NCBI RefSeq assembly: GCF_019059575.1
Contig: NW_024882782.1
Location: 1-64,000, forward strand
Direction of reading: 5' to 3'
DNA from: Amphibalanus amphitrite
Lineage: Eukaryota > Arthropoda > Thecostraca > Balanomorpha > Balanidae
DNA length: 64,000 nt
Below the pieces are notes generated by a model. That model was not told the DNA's origin. It saw only the letters and a program-made list of their open reading frames with translations, and made no database searches. This document shows positions 23,741 through 35,423 of this stretch, piece by piece (within the stretch, counting starts at the first letter, position 1; each line of letters begins with the position of its first letter). Position numbers and translations under genes: made by a program.

Positions 23741-24332
23741 CCCGGCGTCCGCTGGGCCTCCGCGCCACCCGCCGGCCGCTGGGGGGGCATATAGTTGCCC
23801 CCCCCCTTTACTTCTGCGACGATATCGTCGCAACGCGAAGAGATAGAGAAGCGAAACTTTGCACACATCTTCCTGAATACCTAGCCGAGGTTGTGTCCAA
23901 ATTTGGTGTCGATCCCATTTGAAATGACGTCACAGTGACGTCACAAGTGAAATTATAGATTTGCGACTCTTATATTCCTCACGATACATCAGATATATGG
24001 GACCGAATATAAAGGGTCGATTATTGGTCAGAAACTAGATGGAAGTGTAGTTAGATATTTTAGGATGACAGCAGGTGCTGTCTAGTTCATTTACAGTTGA
24101 GTTTCATGCTCAGCGTCATCAGAAACGGTCCATATCGGAAAACGACAAAACTTTATGACGTCACTGTGACGTCATCTTAGGAGCTACAACCACCAAACCT
24201 TCCTCAAACATTGCCTAGGTATTCATTTGAAGCTATGCCAAGTTTCACGTTCGTAGCTCATCAGTTGTCGGAGATATTTCACAAAACGTAAAGGGGGGGG
24301 GGGCAACTTTATGCCCCCCAGCGGCTCGTGGG
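23741..24332. mobile_element. piggyBac-like MITE, 592 bp
   Basis: Right end CTCGTGGG is followed by TTAA; left end CCCGGCG is preceded by TCAA. Both sides have a GCTGGGGGG...CCCCCC subterminal hairpin. The interior contains paired TGACGTCA sites near 23,930 and 24,160. Confidence 0.65.
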
Positions 24333-24336
24333 TTAA

Positions 24337-25183
24337 ATATAGAAATTGTGTCCAACAGAAAATTAAAGAAATTGTGGCCAACAGAAAATTATCAGTTGCG
24401 TTCAACATACTCGTAAGCATGATCATACACCCAGCCTACATATGAGCCATGTAATATTTATTTTTGATAGACATGCTTAGGTTATGAAATCATCTGAAGT
24501 GTTTGTAAAGTTCCACGATACGGATCTAATATCCTGCTATGCATCATGACCATTTCTGGTCAGGTCATGTCTTTGAACATAGGCCAAATTTTTCAAATGA
24601 CCTTTAAAGATTAACTTTTGATTCATTCGAAGCGTTTTGATAAGAGGAACACGAGGCTGGTAAAATCAATTTCGAGTAAGTTTTAAGCTAAAAACTTGTA
24701 AGTGTTTGTGGAAAAGCAATTGGCTTTCTCATAATACCGATGGTCGCAGTTGCTGTTATTTACGTGCTAAGCCGTTCACCTTAATTAAATCCGACAACAT
24801 TATTTAGACATAGCGGTAAACGAGCTGATTGTTGTGTTAGGTTAGGCTCGGTCGATTTCAGAGTGGGAAGGATGACAGGAATTAGGGGGAGACAGGGGGC
24901 CTGGGCGGTGTTTCACGGCCCCACGCTGCAGCACGCTGCGCTGCGCTGCTGCATTGTTGCGGCGGTTGATATGAATTCGGCTCCTGCGTGCGAGCTTCCG
25001 AGTCTGTTGATGTTTCCATGGAAATTGGAAACCCAATGCACCGGTGCGCGCAACGCACCCTGTCCAAGCAAAATTTTACCACCGATGACCTCTGGTGACA
25101 TGACCTCTGGTTCCGACCCGATCTTAAATTGGCTGAAGTATTTTTCTTCTTTTTGCTACTTTTGACGCTACTTCGAATGCCAC
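24337..25183. other. No gene recognised
   Basis: AT-rich sequence inside X, followed by a GC-rich stretch at 24,880-25,110 with overlapping short frames. No domain or repeat family was recognised. Confidence 0.5.
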
Positions 25184-25187
25184 TTAA

Positions 25188-25618
25188 AGGAAATAGTTCA
25201 CTTTCCTGAAATTAGTATTTTGCTATGGATTTACGTTTTTTTATGCTCAAAATGATCAGAAAATAAAACAAAACGTTTTTGTAAAAAGGATTATTTTCTA
25301 TATTTTAGTATAAGAAGAACTATATTCTATATAAAATAATGTTTGACGCGGAAGCTTATTACGCGTTGACCAATCATATTGCGTAGGACAAACCCATCGG
25401 CTGTAAGCAGCATTCTGATTGGCTGACGATGACGTGACTGCATTCCTCAGCAAGGCACGCATTCCTCTGCAAGGCACTCTTTTCTGAACGAAAAATGGAA
25501 TATCTTTGTCTAGGGTGATCGTTGGGCCGTAAAAGCTTCTGATTTGTGCTAGTCTCAGCGCAAGCAACAAAACTGCTATTCCAGTTCCAAACCCCATGTT
25601 AAAAGTGAACTATTTCCT
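25188..25618. mobile_element. 431-bp TTAA-flanked MITE, Kolobok-like
   Basis: Ends AGGAAATAGTTCACTTT and its complement, flanked by TTAA at 25,184-25,187 and 25,619-25,622. TTAA targets with AGG-starting ends suit Kolobok. The right TTAA is shared with the next MITE. Confidence 0.75.
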
Positions 25619-25622
25619 TTAA

Positions 25623-26612
25623 CCCGCGCACCGACGGGGGTCTGCGCCAACTTCGCACCGACGGGGGGGGGGGCGGATGACCGCCCCTCCCTGAGATTTC
25701 GAGAACGAAGCAAGATAGCGACAAGCGGTAAACGGCATCGGATACGCACGGTCAAGATCTACAATTTTTACAAAGGTCATTTTCAGGTCAGGTCAAAGAT
25801 GACGTCACAGGGGTCGAAAAAGTCAAAATGGCGGCGCTGGATATGGAGAGAGTTTTTCTCGAATAACTTTCGAATTAGTCAAGATAGGAACAAACTAAGG
25901 GCAGCATCGTGATCCTCTCGTCAATCTGCATCGAATGATATATATGTTGACCTCGAAAGGTCAAGGTCAAAAGTTGACCTCAGGTCACGTGACCTCGAGG
26001 TCATCATGTATATCATTCGATGCGTCTTGACGAGCTGAACACAATGAGACCATCCACGCGTCTGTATCTTGTTCCTGTACGGAGTTATTGGCCAAAAACC
26101 TTTGGTGACCTTTGATGACGTCACATGACCTCACAGCTGCCCAACAGCAAAACAGACCTCAAGGTAGTGAAGGTTGATCGTATATGAAGTCATGTATGGT
26201 TTATGGGGCCATTACGACCCGTTTTAGTGGTAAAAACAGGGAGTTGATTTTTCCCCCATTGACTTATAATGGGGAGGTCGCGAAATTGACCTGACCTTAG
26301 GTCACCGATATCAAAATTCCGAGATATACAAATTGTAGCTACTAATGACCTAATAACATCCTGCGACTTTCAAAGGCCTCCGACATCTACTGTAGCTCTG
26401 GCACGGTGACAAAGTTGCAAAAAGTGACTTGAGGTTGGGTCATTCAAAGTGACCTGGTGACCTGACCTTGAAAGTTAGGAGGTTCAAACTTGCACACCAT
26501 GTGTAAAATTGATGAGGGAATAGTCATACCAAATTTCGCGGCGCTTCCCGCTATTCGCGAAAAACCTCAGGGGGGGGGGGCGGATATCCGCCCCCCCCCG
26601 TCGGTGCGCGGG
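25623..26612. mobile_element. 990-bp piggyBac-like MITE, intact ends
   Basis: Perfect inverted ends CCCGCGCACCGACGGGGG are flanked by TTAA on both sides (25,619-25,622 and 26,613-26,616). CCC ends with TTAA targets are the piggyBac signature. Subterminal G-run/C-run hairpins follow. The interior is rich in AGGTCA in both orientations. No open frame. Confidence 0.88.
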
Positions 26613-26992
26613 TTAAATGCCCAAAGCTGAGTTATAAGAATGATGCTCAATCCCCATTTGCCCTCCAACAGGGCGTTAGAGTCTAGGCATTCCTGTGGGG
26701 CACGGGCTAACAATGACTATCTCTATAATCATTGTGGCCATGAACATCTACTGCCATTATTAAACACCGGGTTCTGTGCGCTGAGCGGTGGCCGTCCCGT
26801 TTGTTGGATTCTACAGCTGGCTGGCGGAAAGCGTTACCGGCCGCCCGTCCACCGCCCGCGGGCCGGACCGAGCGGTCCCGCTGACCCTACCTGACCTGAG
26901 CCCGGCGCGACATGGGACAGGCAGACGGGGGTTCGGCTCAGCGAAGGCAGCGCCCACTGGTGCTGGGGACTTTTTTAATAGACCTACTGTAC

Positions 26993-27560
26993 TTCTTGAC
27001 TGGGTACCTGACATAGTCAAATTGGAGCTGTGAGGGACATGTTGGGGTGTTGAAGGTAAGAAGAAGAGTGGGCGTGCGCTGAACTTCCTCCCCTACCTTC
27101 CTCGTGAATCATTTTACGCCAACCACACCAAACTCCTCCAACCAACCGCAGATCTCCAACTCTGACAAGTCAATCAGGTCAGGTGCATGTATGATGCCCT
27201 TGCTCTGATTCAGTCTCGCGTCCCTCTGTACGACACACTCCTCACCACCAAAAAGTTGGCCTTTAAGAGTTTGTCTGTCTGAGCCTCGTTTTTGGTCTTG
27301 ACTAGCAAAGACCCGTCTGCCATGAAGTTAGCTTTGGCCACTTTTTCCTGTCTGCCAAGAATGCCTCGGACGCAGGTTTGAACCCATGGCTACCCTCTTT
27401 CCTTCACACTTTTCCCAGATGTAAGTTTGAGCTGCAGATAAACCCCCTGGGTTCCTTCATCTGCATCTCCCCAGAAACTCATTTCATCCACTCTTGTCCG
27501 TTTTAAGGCCCTTGGCCCCTCCATCACGTCCAATCCATATGCCTACTTACCGACCTCCGA
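26993..27560 (-). pseudogene. Jockey-type LINE ORF1, upstream part
   Basis: The minus strand reads DLIDLSELEICGWLEEFGVV, GVK, an in-frame TGA, FTRKVGEEVQRTPTLLLTF, then FDYVRYPVKK, ending at the X insertion. This is the RRM-like region that precedes the YIPNP zinc-knuckle segment in Jockey-superfamily ORF1. The segment upstream to about 27,560 is more eroded. The matching downstream half is at 20,656-20,888. Confidence 0.8.
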
Positions 27561-27807
27561 ATGCAACTATAAGTATTTTGTATTTATTCAGTTTATTGCC
27601 AACAGGACAGATTCCCAATGATAGGCAAGTACAAATGAAATGGCCTTGAATGAACTCAACAGCGAGAACCAGTTCAGCTGAGTTGGTGGAATATTCACCA
27701 CCTTCCAGTTAATCATCCTCCCTCAAAGACAATTAAATTAAAGAAAGGCAATAACCAAATAGCAACTTCTAGATCTTGACGCTTATGTCTCTCCTCTCCG
27801 GAAACGT
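27561..27807. other. Possible 3' end of another LINE
   Basis: The minus strand has GGCAATAAACTGAATAAA near 27,590, like the tail of Jockey or CR1 LINEs, but no coding part. Otherwise plain sequence. Confidence 0.3.
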
Positions 27808-27845
27808 CTTGACATCACGTTCGTATAATTGCATGCAGATTGATA

Positions 27846-30320
27846 TCAATCTCGTACATGCAGATTCCGGACAATTTCAAATCGGCTCAAAATGGGCATA
27901 TAGACCAAACAGGATACGCTGATCACGAATCCGAAGTCCGTTCCGCGGCACATATGAAACTTTTCCCGGAATTTCCGAATCCCGAATCTGCATGCGGATT
28001 CCGGACAATTTCAAATCGGCTCAAAATGGGCATATAGACCAAACAGGATACGCTGATCACGAATCCGAAGTCCGTTCCGCGGCACATATGAAACTTTTCC
28101 CGGAATTTCCGAATTCCGAATCTGCATGCAGATTCCGGACAATTTCAAATCGGCTCAAAATGGGCATATAGACCAAACAGGATACGCTGATCACGAATCC
28201 GAAGTCCGTTCCGCGGCACATATGAAACTTTTCCCGGAATTTCCGAATCCCGAATCTGCATGCGGATTCCGGACAATTTCAAATCGGCTCAAAATGGGCA
28301 TATAGACCAAACAGGATACGCTGATCACGAATCCGAAGTCCGTTCCGCGGCACATATGAAACTTTTCCCGGAATTTCCGAATTCCGAATCTGCATGCAGA
28401 TTCCGGACAATTTCAAATCGGCTCAAAATGGGCATATAGACCAAACAGGATACGCTGATCACGAATCCGAAGTCCGTTCCGCGGCACATATGAAACTTTT
28501 CCCGGAATTTCCGAATCCCGAATCTGCATGCGGATTCCGGACAATTTCAAATCGGCTCAAAATGGGCATATAGACCAAACAGGATACGCTGATCACGAAT
28601 CCGAAGTCCGTTCCGCGGCACATATGAAACTTTTCCCGGAATTTCCGAATCCCGAATCTGCATGCGGATTCCGGACAATTTCAAATCGGCTCAAAATGGG
28701 CATATAGACCAAACAGGATACGCTGATCACGAATCCGAAGTCCGTTCCGCGGCACATATGAAACTTTTCCCGGAATTTCCGAATTCCGAATCTGCATGCA
28801 GATTCCGGACAATTTCAAATCGGCTCAAAATGGGCATATAGACCAAACAGGATACGCTGATCACGAATCCGAAGTCCGTTCCGCGGCACATATGAAACTT
28901 TTCCCGGAATTTCCGAATCCCGAATCTGCATGCGGATTCCGGACAATTTCAAATCGGCTCAAAATGGGCATATAGACCAAACAGGATACGCTGATCACGA
29001 ATCCGAAGTCCGTTCCGTGGCACATATGCAACTTTTCCCGGAATTTCCGAATTCCGAATCTGCATGCAGATTCCGGACAATTTCAAATCGGCTCAAAATG
29101 GGCATATAGACCAAACAGGATACGCTGATCACGAATCCGAAGTCCGTTCCGCGGCACATATGAAACTTTTCCCGGAATTTCCGAATCCCGAATCTGCATG
29201 CGGATTCCGGACAATTTCAAATCGGCTCAAAATGGGCATATAGACCAAACAGGATACGCTGATCACGAAGCCGAAGTCCGTTCCGCGGCACATATGAAAC
29301 TTTTCCCGGAATTTCCGAATTCCGAATCTGCATGCAGATTCCGGACAATTTCAAATCGGCTCAAAATGGGCATATAGACCAAACAGGATACGCTGATCAC
29401 GAATCCGAAGTCCGTTCCGCGGCACATATGAAACTTTTCCCGGAATTTCCGAATCCCGAATCTGCATGCGGATTCCGGACAATTTCAAATCGGCTCAAAA
29501 TGGGCATATAGACCAAACAGGATACGCTGATCACGAATCCGAAGTCCGTTCCGCGGCACATATGAAACTTTTCCCGGAATTTCCGAATTCCGAATCTGCA
29601 TGCAGATTCCGGACAATTTCAAATCGGCTCAAAATGGGCATATTGACCAAACAGGATACGCTGATCACGAAGCCGAAGTCCGTTCCGCGGCACATATGAA
29701 ACTTTTCCCGGAATTTCCGAATTCCGAATCTGCATGCAGATTCCGGACAATTTCAAATCGGCTCAAAATGGGCATATAGACCAAACAGGATACGCTGATC
29801 ACGAATCCGAAGTCCGTTCCGCGGCACATATGAAACTTTTCCCGGAATTTCCGAATCCCGAATCTGCATGCGGATTCCGGACAATTTCAAATCGGCTCAA
29901 AATGGGCATATAGACCAAACAGGATACGCTGATCACGAATCCGAAGTCCGTTCCGCGGCACATATGAAACTTTTCCCGGAATTTCCGAATTCCGAATCTG
30001 CATGCAGATTCCGGACAATTTCAAATCGGCTCAAAATGGGCATATAGACCAAACAGGATACGCTGATCACGAATCCGAAGTCCGTTCCGCGGCACATATG
30101 AAACTTTTCCCGGAATTTCCGAATTCCGAATCTGCATGCGGATTCCGGACAATTTCAAATCAGCTCAAAATGGGCATATAGACCAAACAGGATACGCTGA
30201 TCACGAATCCGAAGTCCGTTCCGCGGCACATATGAAACTTTTCCCGGAATTTCCGAATTCCGAATCTGCATGCAGATTCCGGACAATTTCAAATCGGCTC
30301 AAAATGGGCATATAGACCAT
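27846..30320 (+). repeat. 134-bp satellite array, left arm
   Basis: The unit runs between successive CATGCAGATTCCGG or CATGCGGATTCCGG motifs (27,861, 27,995, 28,129). The CAG and CGG types, and the paired AATTCC and AATCCC variants, mostly alternate, giving a 268-bp higher-order unit. Copies are nearly identical, suggesting recent expansion. Short frames across it are artefacts. Confidence 0.95.
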
Positions 30321-31210
30321 GATTCGGATTCGTGATCAGCGTATCCTGTTTGGTCTACTATATGCCCATTTTGAGCCGATTTGAAATTGTCCGGAATCTG
30401 CATGCAGATTCGGAATTCGGAAATTCCGGGAAAAGTTTCATATGTGCCGCGGAACGGACTTCGGATTCGTGATCAGCGTATCCTGTTTGGTCTATATGCC
30501 CATTTTGAGCCGATTTGAAATTGTCCGGAATCCGCATGCAGATTCAGAATTCGGAAATTCCGGGAAAAGTTTCATATGTGCCGCGGAACGGACTTCGGAT
30601 TCGTGATCAGCGTATCCTGTTTGGTCTATATGCCCATTTTGAGCCGATTTGAAATTGTCCGGAATCCGCATGCAGATTCAGAATTCGGAAATTCCGGGAA
30701 AAGTTTCATATGTGCCGCGGAACGGACTTCGGATTCGTGATCAGCGTATCCTGTTTGGTCTATATGCCCATTTTGAGCCGATTTGAAATTGTCCGGAATC
30801 CGCATGCAGATTCGGAATTCGGAAATTCCGGGAAAAGTTTCATATGTGCCGCGGAACGGACTTCGGATTCGTGATCAGCGTATCCTGTTTGGTCTATATG
30901 CCCATTTTGAGCCGATTTGAAATTGTCCGGAATCTGCATGCAGATTCGGAATTCGGAAATTCCGGGAAAAGTTTCATATGTGCCGCGGAACGGACTTCGG
31001 ATTCGTGATCAACGTATCCTGTTTGGTCTATATGCCCATTTTGAGCCGATTTGAAATTGTCCGGAATCCGCATGCAGATTCGGGATTCGGAAATTCCGGG
31101 AAAAGTTTCATATGTGCCGCGGAACGGACTTCGGATTCGTGATCAGCGTATCCTGTTTGGTCTATATGCCCATTTTGAGCCGATTTGAAATTGTCCGGAA
31201 TCTGCATGTA
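30320..31210 (-). repeat. 134-bp satellite array, right arm
   Basis: Same unit on the opposite strand, about 6.5 copies. The switch point at about 30,315-30,355 has a small rearranged junction. These copies mix the CAG and CGG variants less regularly than the left arm. Confidence 0.93.
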
Positions 31211-31257
31211 CGAGATTGATATCAATCTGCATGCAATTATACGAACGTCTTGACATC

Positions 31258-32856
31258 TCTCATCTGGGCGGTCACCAGTGAACCTCTTCGCAATTGTCTT
31301 TAGGTGTCTTGCAATTGTCGACAAACATGATTGTTTACAGCTTCTCAAGAACCTTACTTTTACTAAATCTAGCAGAAATATTGTCGTGGTAGAAAATTGC
31401 TAGCTTGAAATACATATTTGCTCTGGGTAAAGAAAAATCATCTTTTGAAAAATATTAAAAAGGCTAGTTTTAATTTGAATAAAAAAATATCAATGTATTT
31501 GCCTGAATATATCACGTAGCGTTGTCAGCGCGGCACACTGTGAGCGCGGCCACCGGCTGGGCGCCTTCCGTAATAACGGAACACCCGGGCCGCACGCACA
31601 GCCGTTCCGTAATTGAGGGATGTAGTGATGGCCATGAAAATAAAAGACGTCATGGCGAATAAAGTGGTACCAATCGAGTTGAAATACCATTGACAGAGTC
31701 CTAAAAACATTTTTTACAATATTGTCTTTCAATATTTCCAATATTCATCGCAAATGTCTTATTTTCTGAGGATTTTCTTCCACTGTTGACACCTTCAGCA
31801 CTATGGGCGCCATTGCTTCTTTGAAGACGAGTGTGTCTTTAAATCAAGTAGCCTTGGAAAGGTCTTGGAGATTCCTATCGAATGTCACCTCGCGGGACTT
31901 GGTAGGGATCATTGGCTCTTAAGATATCGGTGGTAAACGCGTTCGGTCATATTAATACCCTAACACGCAAAAACTCCGTCGGCGATGAGATTTGAACCCA
32001 TGACCTTCCTCTATATTTTCCAGTCGGAAGTTTTTTTACCCCCAAGGTACCAGTTGGGCATTTGTCGAATGATGCCGAAACAAGCACCAGTAGTTTTATA
32101 ATTGATAGCTCTATCAGTATAGCTTGAAGGTGGCGTACCCACTGATATAATGTAAGACGAGGAAGCCAGCGAAGTCCCAAATCATAGAATTTCACCACCA
32201 ACCCAATGTTAAAGAGACCCGACTTTGGGTGCTTCTACCCCCCAGGTACCACCTCAGTTTTTAAGAAATGCACGATTAGCCGACTGATATTGATAGAGCT
32301 TGAAACAAGGAACGTTTTGAGGCTGAAGGTGGCGGTACACATTGCGCCAGTTTTATTTGGGTTCAAGTAAACTTCAATTTTGTACGTTTTTTTTTAATGG
32401 AAAAAGGGTAACGCCAGAACATACCAAAAAGGTCCGTGGCCACGCTGACAACGCTACGAAGCAGAAAACAGCGCCGCCTCGTGATCCTAAGCTGTTGGTT
32501 GATAGCCTTGGGTGATTCCTCAGTTTTCAAATCTAGCTTTTGCATGTGAGTTGTGACCGATGTGCCTCCATCCAGCGGAATCCAGCTAGATTGCAAAGTG
32601 GTCGGTCGTACGGGTTGGACCGCGGCGGCATAACTCGGCTTCTATAAGTCCGATTGACAGAGGACAAGCACCGAGATCGATCGTCCACAAATTTGATGAC
32701 CAATCACAATGAAGTGGTAAGTACGACATCTCACTCTTCGGCGTTTGGGTATGTAATTATGCGGTGGTGTCGTTTGTATACAAAAGTCGGTAGTGCCCCC
32801 CCCTTAATTGAAGGTGTTCCGCCGCTACAGCAACAAACCCTATGTAAACGCGTCTT
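31258..32856. other. No gene recognised
   Basis: Mixed sequence. Two notes: a tRNA-like B box (GGTTCAAATCTC, minus strand, 31,987-31,998), perhaps a SINE remnant without a clear A box; and the segment at 32,783-32,830, which recurs at 47,868-47,912 and so belongs to a dispersed repeat. Confidence 0.5.
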
Positions 32857-33808
32857 CAGTTGGGCAAACTAGACTTTTGGAATCAAAATATGGAGGCATC
32901 AATAATTTGATTCTGGTGGGAGGAGCCACCATGACCAAATATGGGCATGGAATCAATTTTTTGATTCATTTGGGTACACTTTTGACTTCAAATGTCTCGT
33001 TACGGCGTAAAAAAGGCCCATGACGGTGAGATTTTTCTTAAAAAAGGTAGAAAAATGTGGTAGGTTTGCAAAAAGTGTTACCTCCAAGCTAAGAAATTGT
33101 CCCTTCTTTGGCCTTGTGAATGGGAAAAAGACAGAACCACTGTCCATCACGTAAAAGCTGTTTTGAGGAAATCGCACTGTATGTTCTTTTGTATCATGAA
33201 TCACATAGGTACTAAACAATCAGTATTTGTGTAAAATGGCAAAATGAAATTTTTAAACCCCTAATTATCATTGTTGTAGTGCTTTTATATTATTTATATG
33301 GTTTTTACCCGTTGCTTCAGTTTTTGTTTTCTTGACATTTAAAAATTGTTAATTGTTATCAAATGTAGTGAAGGTAAAGTACAACAGTGCTATAGGTATC
33401 CGTTGTGGTGCTGAGGATACCACTAAATGAGAATAATAGCAAGATAAATGCTGTATTCTTGCAAGTCATTGTTGCCTATTTGTTAACATTACCTGTGAAT
33501 CAAAATAATGATTAGCCAGCTGATGGGGAATCAATATTATGATTATCTGTTTAAAGTAAATCAGTTCCTTGATTGCCTTTCACTACCTATTGAATTCAAA
33601 TTGTTATGATAGGGGCAATATTATTTTGCTTAGGAGATAGTTCCAGCATTTCTGTTCAAGATCAGGCATGCTCCTTCTTGAAACACTCTCTTATTTTTAT
33701 GTGATTGGTAGGTTAGAAATGGTCTGCATTTATGCCCAAATATGGTCATAAGGAATCAATCTTTTGATGCCTCCATATTTTGATTCCAAAGGTCTAATTT
33801 GCCCAACT
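32857..33808. mobile_element. 952-bp TIR element, superfamily unknown
   Basis: The left end CAGTTGGGCAAACTAGAC and the right complement match over about 80 bp with some changes, including GGAATCAAAATATGGAGGCA. TCTT lies on both sides, a possible 4-bp duplication. The interior is AT-rich and non-coding. Confidence 0.65.
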
Positions 33809-33829
33809 GTCTTCTGTGTGCTGACCATC

Positions 33830-34564
33830 GCACGACCTTGGTCGTCGGCCAAGCCAATCGGCATTGAAGTTTCCATATCCCCCCTATGATGTCGGCTTAT
33901 GATGACAAGGTCACTTGAGTGACCTCTCAGGTGGCCTTCGAGGAAAAATCCGAGATATACAAGTTGTGAGGCCTCTGGAGGACACGGTCCTGTCCGTTTT
34001 ATTTCCCTGTGAAAGCTCTTCTGGCATTAGGTTCATTGCGGATTTGTGACATTCACAGTTTAGCACCGTGCAGAAGTTTACGTATGACGTCATAGGTCAG
34101 TGACCTGACCTGACCTGAAAACGCGGCATGGGTGGAGCTTTTCCAGGAAAGTTGGTGGGGCAAAAAGTTGTCAAACCTACAATGTCCGATTGTTAAGTTA
34201 GATAAAATTCAACAATGAATCAATTCTTTTCATTACAGAGATAATATTTTGCATTACACAGACATTTCAAAGCTCCTCAATGCGAAAAACATAGGTTTGC
34301 TAAGCAGTAAAGTCCTGCAAATCGGCTTATGTTGGTGGGGCAAAACGCTTATTGGTGGGGCAAATTGGCAAGTTGGTGGGGCAGGCGCCCCACTAAGTGA
34401 ATAGGAAGCTCCACCCCTGAAACGCGGTTGATGTCACATGATCTGGCTTGAATCAAAAGTTAATATGATAAATTTTAACTTTCTATCACAAGCGTGCTTT
34501 AAGCTATCACAAAAAAAACTACGATGGTGGGCCCCGCCCCGCCCCTTTCCTCAGCCGGCGAGGG
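33830..34564. mobile_element. piggyBac-like MITE relic, split by a hAT-like MITE
   Basis: Right end GCCGGCGAGGG at TTAA (34,565-34,568). It matches the complement of 21,493-21,800. An AGGTCA cluster lies at 34,093-34,118. The left end is not clear. Confidence 0.6.
34127..34419. mobile_element. 293-bp hAT-like MITE
   Basis: Ends CATGGGTGGAGCTT and AAGCTCCACCCCTG. AAACGCGG is duplicated (34,119-34,126 and 34,420-34,427). The related copy at 21,600-21,650 shows the empty site. Interior TTGGTGGGGC repeats. A second member of the family is at 57,116-57,405. Confidence 0.88.
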
Positions 34565-34764
34565 TTAACTTGTCAGCCTCGAATTTTCGCAAATACCTAA
34601 TTGTGATTTTTGACCAATCACCATGAAAATACCGTACCTACCTATCATTAAACACGACCAGAAGTGGCATGGTAAAATTTCTGACAAACGAAGCAAGATA
34701 AATATCGACTCAATCTCAAAACTTAAAAAAACTATGTGATCGAAAACTGTGTGAACGAAAACGA

Positions 34765-35416
34765 AGCATTTATATGTGTGTAGAACGGCTGCTGACTAGT
34801 TGGACAAGATTCCAAATTTCAATTTGGCTAGATGGTCATGAAATACTCGTCGGTATAAACTATAGGTATACACTTCGATTTGCCCTTGCATTACGTCTAT
34901 CCCATGGCCTCGCTTTTCATTCTCGCTTTTTTTTTTGTCCGGGATGATGTCGCCGCTAAACGAGTTGTTTGTTTCCTTTTGTTGAGAATTTGAGTGCAAG
35001 CAGTCTTGACGATTGCAGATTATTGTAGGACTATGACATAATAGGTAGCGGAATGGGGGAAGGAAGGGTGTGCACTGTGCAGGTGTTTGATTTAGATCAT
35101 TAAGCATCATTTCCGCCATCATGCAGTGTCACATCTTCCCCTTCCCTTCACTGCGGCATCTCTGCGCCCCACACACGGGGTGAGACTAAATGCTTACTTC
35201 GAAATCTAAGCTGCTTTGCGGCATTGGCGGTTATGTGCGGCGTGTATACCGCATGATTAGTAAGCGGCGACCACTAAATTAAAAACTCAATAGCTTTGAC
35301 CTGTTTTCAATGGATAACACTGCATACCAAAAATGTCCATCGCTCTCGTCATAGGATATTTAGATTTAAATAACTAACTTATCTACATCATCGTTTTGAA
35401 CCAAATTAATACTTTC
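34765..35416 (-). repeat. Segment related to element X
   Basis: The complement of 34,765-35,165 matches 21,060-21,470 in X (CGCAGAGATGCCGCAGTG and following). The part at 35,170-35,410 matches the complement of 42,613-42,825. This shows a modular X-like element, now split into pieces. Confidence 0.65.
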
Positions 35417-35423
35417 AACTTGA

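Larger units (their letters stand above)
20893..26988. mobile_element. Element X: 6.1-kb TIR element inside a LINE
   Basis: The left end begins AGTAGGTCTACTAAAAAAGT and the right end is its complement with one change. GTAC is duplicated (20,889-20,892 and 26,989-26,992), and the LINE frame resumes exactly across it. The terminal 180-200 bp are GC-rich and similar in both ends. No transposase was recognised. The interior has accumulated TTAA-flanked MITEs and a minisatellite. The superfamily is undetermined; a 4-bp target duplication excludes ordinary hAT and piggyBac. Confidence 0.78.
27817..31248. mobile_element. Foldback element with arms made of a 134-bp satellite
   Basis: The left end begins ACGTTCGTATAATTGCATGC and the right end is its exact complement. 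CTTGACATC is duplicated at 27,808-27,816 and 31,249-31,257, a 9-bp target duplication. The whole interior is a 134-bp repeat in opposite orientations, about 18 copies to about 30,320 and then about 6.5 inverted copies, with almost no spacer. Long repeat-built inverted termini with a 9-bp duplication match the Drosophila FB (foldback) type. There is no transposase. Confidence 0.9.

Noticed and set aside
27846-31210. A CRISPR-like regular repeat array
   Set aside because: The 134-bp units abut with no variable spacers, in eukaryotic DNA, and form foldback arms.
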